Source: Pelargonium nanum (lineage: Eukaryota; Streptophyta; Magnoliopsida; Geraniales; Geraniaceae). Taken from it: DNA of 25,046 nt. The translations under genes and the position numbers were made by a program. The stretch is from assembly GCA_036897485.1 (NCBI GenBank), contig JAYMTF010001243.1, forward strand, positions 1-25,046, in the 5' to 3' direction. Positions 20,040 through 25,046 of the stretch are shown piece by piece. The notes beneath the pieces were generated by a model. That model did not search any database. It saw only the letters and a program-made list of their open reading frames with translations, and had not been told where the DNA came from. Numbering within the stretch: the stretch's first letter is position 1; each line of letters begins with the position of its first letter.

Positions 20040-22625
20040 GTACAAGAAGCTAGATGGGAAATGTTTTTGTGAGTCACAATCTTTGTACAAGTCAGCTCAA
20101 TCTTACATTGTCTGAATTTTAGGGTTGAGAGAATATTTTATAAGAAATGATATTGTGATTATTTTGTAAGAAATGATAGTCTTATCTGAACACGTATTGA
20201 TGCAGATATAAGCTATAGTTGACTTGATCCACCCACTTGTGATGTAAGCACCATTTTTATGAATATATTTGTGTTATTTGGTCATTGGTGGACATCACAG
20301 CTTCAATTTTTGAATATTGACATATATGAATTAGGGTTTGTTCAATCCCTTAGGTGGGGATGTATCTAAGCAAATAACATGAATGTCAACGAGTTCACAT
20401 AAATACATTATGTATTATGTGTGTAGTTGTATACTATGACTTAAAAGAATTCTACATTGGATTTTGAAGATTTTAATACAACGACTAAACATTTTTGGTT
20501 GTTCGCTCTCAGCTTAAAAGTCTTCGATTAAAGTATTATTTTTCTTTCTTTTAGAGTGAGTTAATCGATGACACATTACATAGTCGTTATATATTCTTAC
20601 AGAAAAAGAATTGGAGCGAAGTAATCTATAGTAACAATTGGTTTTAGTTTTCTTAGTATGAAATTAAAGTCCAATGAGTTGAGTTATAAATTACTCCTGT
20701 CTTTTCCAAAATTCTTCACCATTCATCCAATATGATTCAAACTCACGATTTTTACAAGAGAAGTCAATTTTAAAATATGACACATTTGTATTGTTGAATA
20801 TCAATCATATTGCCAATAAATTTGTGAGTGTAAAGCAAACAACTAAAATCATATAATTATAGGAAAATGTCACGTTATAATGAGTTATCTAATTGTAAAT
20901 TAGTAATTTCACCAACTTTTTGAACGAGAATTGCCAAATCTTACACATTTAAAACTGGCATGAAATTTCGCATTCACAAATTTATTAGAATTTATATAAG
21001 TAATATGAGTTGTGGTCCTTCTGTGTATGTATATATATATATATATTGTAATGTGTGAGGTGTATTTGTGCATCACTTTGGTTTGAAATGGTTGTGGAAT
21101 AGTTGTTAAATCTGTTGTTGGTTTAGGACCGGTGAAGGATGAATATTAGTGGCGTGGTGTGTTGGTCTATAATAGAATGGGAATTGACATAGAATTGTAG
21201 AGTTGTAGACTTGAAAATTGTTTGATTTGGAAATTGCAACAATTAAATGCTTTGGTTGAATTTAAGAGCGGAGGAAATTGCATCTTTGAAAGACTGCAGA
21301 ACCAAGTTGTAAGACCACGCTGCCAATGCTTTGAACCACTTACAACTCTCAAATCAGTTGCGAGTTCTAACCTAACCAGTTTATTATTTCTGTATTCAAT
21401 CTGTTTTACAATAAATGTCTTGTTTTATACTATTGACTCAAACTAATATCTTTATTTTTAAGTTATAGTAAATTTCAAAATAAAAAAAAAATAAAAAAAA
21501 CAGCAAATATTGAGTCAAATCTAGCAACTTCCTTGTATCAATTCAAACTCCAACCATGCTTTCAAGAAGATTAAGATTTTTGTGTTAATCATTGATAGTC
21601 ATAGTAGAAAAGCTTTCTGTAGTAGGCAACAAAAAATTTCTACAACCAACAACACGTAACATTATTTGCATATATAATTCTTCACTTCTTTCTTCATATA
21701 AATAATCAATTCTAACCAAAACCCATTACTAAATTTCATGCAACATTAATTTGACAAAAGGCAAGCACATGACCAGTAAACACAAATTTTCCTCAAAAAT
21801 CAGCACGACTTAGCACAAAGCCAAAACACATTCCACAAACTCACTTCAAATCAACTATAATCAGTGTCACTACATAAAATAGATTACCACCAAATACTTA
21901 TAGTTGTTGACTTCAAACCAAAGAAAACATGAATAAATTATGATTATGAAAACAACACTTACTATAAATAAACAAAAAATAATCCATAAATAGTTGGTAA
22001 CGCAAAGATAATGCAAGTTGAATTAGTCCAAGAAAGCTATTATATCAGCAGATATGCTTATCTAATGTTGTTGAGATTCAAAATTCTTGCAAGAATCTCC
22101 ACCAGATGTGATCATCTAAAATTATTATGCCACAAAAACGGTCCACATCTATGTCAAGATAAAATAAGCTGAACGAGTCAAGGTATAAAACCTCTCACCA
22201 GATATGATAAACAAGTAATAACACTAAAAACTCCACACTTAATAGTACAGCTAATAAACAGTCAAATATAATATAAACCGGCATTTATAATTTTCAATTC
22301 ATGGGCATTATGAACCATAAGATATTTGCAACGCAACAGGAGATAAAAATCCAAAGAGGCAAATATAATCATTCAACTTAACCTGGAAGAACTAAAGCAG
22401 GCAAGAGGGACCCTAACCAAAAATAATAACACACCATCAATGATTCATTCAGCACATAACCCACCAATCTTGGTTAAGGTGCAAGACAGCTTCCTATGTT
22501 TAGAGAGTGGATATAAGACACGCCAACTTGAGTCCAAAATGAGTTTACGAAAAACATAGTCAAAATTGTCAACCAAATCGATAATATAGATGCGATCAAA
22601 ATGTTGTATAAGAAAATATCCTATT
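20040..22625. other. 2.6-kb gene-poor intergenic region
   Basis: AT-rich DNA between the EXO70 promoter side and the 3' end of RPL35. It includes a (TA)n microsatellite at about 21028-21047 and a poly-A/T-rich tract near 21479-21502. No reading frame shows a recognisable domain, and no tRNA, snRNA or clear transposon terminus was seen. The last few hundred bases probably include the RPL35 3' UTR. Confidence 0.5.
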
Positions 22626-24240
22626 CTAGACCTTGATGGCATACTTCCTCATGGGAAAGTACATCTCTTTCTTCTTTTCTCGCTCTGTCTTCAGGGATGA
22701 CTGTTCAAAAAGAAGAGAAACTGATTTAGAAAGGAGGGAAAAAACAGTGATATTTTGCACACATTAAAACATCAACAAGATTTAAAGATTGGAGCATTAA
22801 AGGACTAGTGAGGGTTAGCAATCCAAAATAGAGGAGCACAATGAAGCGAACCGAGAAGAGAGAACTGACTAAAGAAACAACCATAAAATGCAAATGAGTG
22901 CACTGACTGTACTCCTATCTAAAGACTAATTATTAACTGGGAGAGGGGCTATGCAGAGTCACACTTATAGTAAGTGATAATAGCACTGGGGTGATCTATA
23001 ACTTCATAGTCACAATCACAAATGCAATATCCAAGTGTTCACTTCCTTCAAAACTAGTTTTTTATAAATTGCATTTTACTAATCTAAAGAAAAGAAGAAA
23101 CACACTAACTACTCCAACATGTAGCACAAATACTACTACAACTGATGAACCTATAAGATGATGATGTTTTAAGCTTGTCTACTGTTTGAGTTTCATAAAA
23201 CATGTTGCTTCTTTCATTCAGCATTGTCTTCTAAATATCATTAAACATATTTAATACCTGATGCTTGGTGAGGCGTCTTCGGATAGCTCTGGTCTTCTTA
23301 GGGCGCAAGTCAAGGGGCACAAACTTCTTGTTCTTGTATACTTCCCTCAAAGCAGCCTTCTGCTTTTGTGAAATCACAGTCAGCACCTGAGCAATCGACA
23401 ACCTCACCACCTTACTGCACCCAACACAAACCAATACAACATCAGTAAATCAACCATATACAGACACAATCAAAGCAAAACAAGAAAGAAGACAGTCACT
23501 CAAGTTTCACAATCTAAGCCAACTACAATCACATCTCTTCCTAGTCCTTTCTTCTTTATTTTTTCATTTCCATCAATACGATACCAAGATCTAACACATA
23601 CAATACAACATGACCATTTGAGATGACAAGAAGTATTTAGCATTATAAAATCACAAAAATAATATTCAACACAGTCTATGCAGGTTATTGGTATGGTATG
23701 ATAAATTTAAAAATACATGAAGCCCACAAATGTGATAACAGATGTTGATCAAAATCACAAATTTACCATCCTCAGAGCAATTTCAGGTAACAAAAACCAA
23801 CAGGCAGTCAACAAATATTTCCTTACAAAGTAAATTTACACAACGCAACATTCAAAAAGCATAAAACCAACAAAATCTAAGTTCCTGAGCAGAAAATAGA
23901 CATAACATAAAGCATTTCAAAGCATAAAAACTACACAAATATAGCATTTTGCAACACCGCTGATTGATTTAGAGGCTAATTAGGATAGAGCAAGTGAGGT
24001 ACATTTTGGAGAGCTTGTTCGGAGCACCACCGGTGACCTTGGCGACACGGAGGAGAGCGAGCTCGGCCTTAAGATCCTTCAACTGGCTCAATAGATCGGC
24101 CTTCGATTTCTGTCTCAGCTCGTGAACCTTGATCCTCGCTGTTCCATTTTCAAACAGCAAAAACAAAATCAGAGACACATAATTCACACAACACAGAAGC
24201 AACAAGATGATTCGGAGATCAGAGTTTCGTGCTCACCCAT
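22626..24240 (-). CDS. RPL35: 60S ribosomal protein L35 (uL29), 123 aa
   Basis: Exons, in transcript order: 24240-24237, 24138-24003, 23414-23258, 22700-22626 (TAG). All introns are GT-AG, and 372 nt give 123 residues plus stop, the usual plant L35 length. The protein begins [17 protein letters not shown], includes [39 protein letters not shown] and [20 protein letters not shown], and ends MRKYAIKV. uL29 is a 60S protein next to the polypeptide exit tunnel and contacts factors acting on nascent chains. The first coding exon is only ATGG, so the intron splits codon 2; an intron right after the start codon is a familiar plant ribosomal-protein arrangement. The long introns (588 and 557 bp) contain nothing recognised. 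Nothing suggests a pseudogene. Confidence 0.97.
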
Positions 24241-24283
24241 TGCTGCTCCGAATCGGCCGCTGCTCACGCTCTGCTGTTCTTCG

Positions 24284-24456
24284 AAACCCTAAAAATGGAG
24301 AAGATAGGGTTTTCTCGAATGGGTTTAGGCATTTTATAGCTCGGGCTCGGTACCGTTTTAGGGTTTATTTTCTTGACTTAATATTGGGTCCAAATGTCCA
24401 CTACTCAAATGGGCTTCTCTGAGGCCCAAATTGTAAAGCTAGCTTACATTTGGGCT
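24284..24456 (-). promoter_or_regulatory. RPL35 promoter: telo-boxes, TATA box and site II motifs
   Basis: Reading the minus strand towards the gene, site II TGGGCY-type motifs occur at 24456-24451, 24428-24423 and 24415-24410 (mixed orientation). Telo-box AAACCCTA occurs at 24366-24359 and 24312-24305, and on the other strand at 24284-24291. TATAAAA lies at 24338-24332. Combined site II and telo-box promoters are the hallmark of plant ribosomal protein genes and drive expression in dividing cells. The TATA position predicts a start near 24300-24306 and a leader of about 60 nt. Confidence 0.8.
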
Positions 24457-24506
24457 TAAGTATTTTAGGCCCGAACTAATAAATTAATATAAATATTTTT
24501 ATATCA

Positions 24507-24660
24507 TTTTTTTTTTATCGATTGAGTTACAAAACAGAGGTAGTTCTCCCCTTTTAACCGTAAACTCCATCTCATACCGTCAACAATAATGCTCGAACCC
24601 GAGACCTCAAAGGAAATTCAAAGCCCTTAAAATCGTTTGACTCAGTATGTCTCGGTTTTT
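24507..24660 (-). mobile_element. tRNA-derived SINE, minus strand
   Basis: On the minus strand a tRNA-like head (about 24650-24590) contains TTAAGGGCTTTGAATTTCC and box B GGGTTCGAGC (24600-24591). A ~70-bp body follows, then an A-rich tail (plus-strand T10 near 24509-24518). The head aligns well with the SINE at 24766 (TTAAAACACTTTGGATTTCC, then GTTCGAGTC), so the two share a head family, although their bodies differ. A possible imperfect target duplication (TTTTTAT) flanks it. Confidence 0.55.
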
Positions 24661-24765
24661 ATCAAAAATTGAATAAGAGAAAACACAATTAGCACATAGT
24701 AAGTACAAATAATTAGTTGGACTTCACCAATAATATTAAGCTATAAATTAGAATTCACCAAGATA

Positions 24766-24950
24766 TGTTGGGCCAAGTGGTTAAAACACTTTGGATTTCC
24801 CCTATGTCTCAAGTTCGAGTCTCCTTGTCGAATGTATGAGGTGGGATTTGTGGGGTGGGGTTTAGGGTGACTCTCCCTATGGAGAGAGAGAAACATTATT
24901 ACTTCAAGTATGATGTCCCGTTGCTGATAAAAAAAATTAAAAATAAAGGA
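24766..24950 (+). mobile_element. tRNA-derived SINE, plus strand
   Basis: Box A is represented by GGCCAAGTGG (24771-24780) and box B by GTTCGAGTC (24813-24821), about 32 bp apart, as in tRNA-derived Pol III promoters. The body includes a G-rich stretch and ends in GATGTCCCGTTGCTGATA with an A-rich tail at about 24928-24950. The total length of ~185 bp is normal for a plant SINE. Its start is set just before box A and could be a few bases off. Confidence 0.7.
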
Positions 24951-25046
24951 GTCGAATGTATGGGGCCGGATTTGTGGGGTGGGGTTTAGGGTGACTCTCC
25001 CTTTGTAGAGTGAAAAACATTGTTACTTCAAGTTTGATGTCCCGTT
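24951..25046 (+). repeat. Partial tandem copy of the SINE 3' part, cut by the window end
   Basis: This 96-bp stretch matches 24827-24922 of the preceding SINE without gaps, with about 9 mismatches counted by eye (~91% identity). It lacks the tRNA-like head and starts right after the A-rich tail of the first copy, at the sequence GTCGAATG. The copy runs off the window, so its own tail is not visible. Confidence 0.75.

Noticed and set aside
21167-21446. Overlapping short frames on both strands suggesting a small gene or miRNA hairpin
   Set aside because: No convincing extended hairpin could be drawn by eye, and neither frame has a domain or supporting splice signals. RNA data would be needed to revive it.
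24207-24422. A plus-strand 71-residue frame reading away from RPL35
   Set aside because: It covers the RPL35 promoter, including telo-boxes and site II motifs, and its sequence is Arg-rich and low in information. Promoter function explains the DNA.
1-25046. A metabolic gene cluster or co-regulated system
   Set aside because: The genes cover splicing RNA, ribosome, exocytosis, a pectate-lyase fold, an ankyrin membrane protein and a coiled-coil protein. No shared pathway links them and their orientations are mixed.

Overview
This window is nuclear DNA of a flowering plant, most likely a eudicot. It has intron-rich genes with GT-AG introns, AT-rich intergenic DNA, telo-box and site II promoter motifs, plant-type snRNA promoters (USE plus TATA), Stowaway-like MITEs and tRNA-derived SINEs. 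The species cannot be named from the sequence. I assembled gene models by hand from splice signals and reading-frame continuity.

Layout, left to right. (1) 1-590: intergenic DNA with a possible MITE edge. (2) 895-9479 (+): an 18-exon gene for a 683-residue coiled-coil protein of a conserved plant family that I cannot name with confidence. One intron carries an SINE and another a Stowaway MITE. (3) 10282-13842 (-): a 4-exon ITN1-type ankyrin-repeat membrane protein, 584 residues, tail to tail with the previous gene. (4) 14306-15070 (-): two tandem U5 spliceosomal snRNA genes, exactly 640 bp apart, each with a USE and TATA box separated by 33 nt. A third USE/TATA pair with the same geometry lies downstream of them with no snRNA after it and points into the ITN1-type gene. 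(5) 15361-17063 (+): a 5-exon pectate-lyase-fold protein without a signal peptide, divergent from U5 copy 2. (6) 17672-19576 (-): an intronless EXO70 exocyst subunit, EXO70H-like, with an array of inverted 10-mers upstream. (7) 22626-24240 (-): a 4-exon ribosomal protein L35 gene (uL29, 123 residues), with telo-boxes, site II motifs and a TATA box. (8) 24510-25046: two related SINEs in opposite orientation, the second followed by a partial copy of its own 3' part.

The genes are mostly unrelated housekeeping or cell-biology loci and do not form a pathway or cluster. The best material for a second look is the U5 pair with the orphan snRNA-type promoter in front of the ITN1-type mRNA gene. Smaller points are a uORF overlapping the start of the coiled-coil gene, a tandem NAGNAG acceptor, the inverted 10-mer array and the SINE tail duplication. 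I see no CRISPR, operon, plasmid or phage features, and nothing that amounts to a new multi-gene system.
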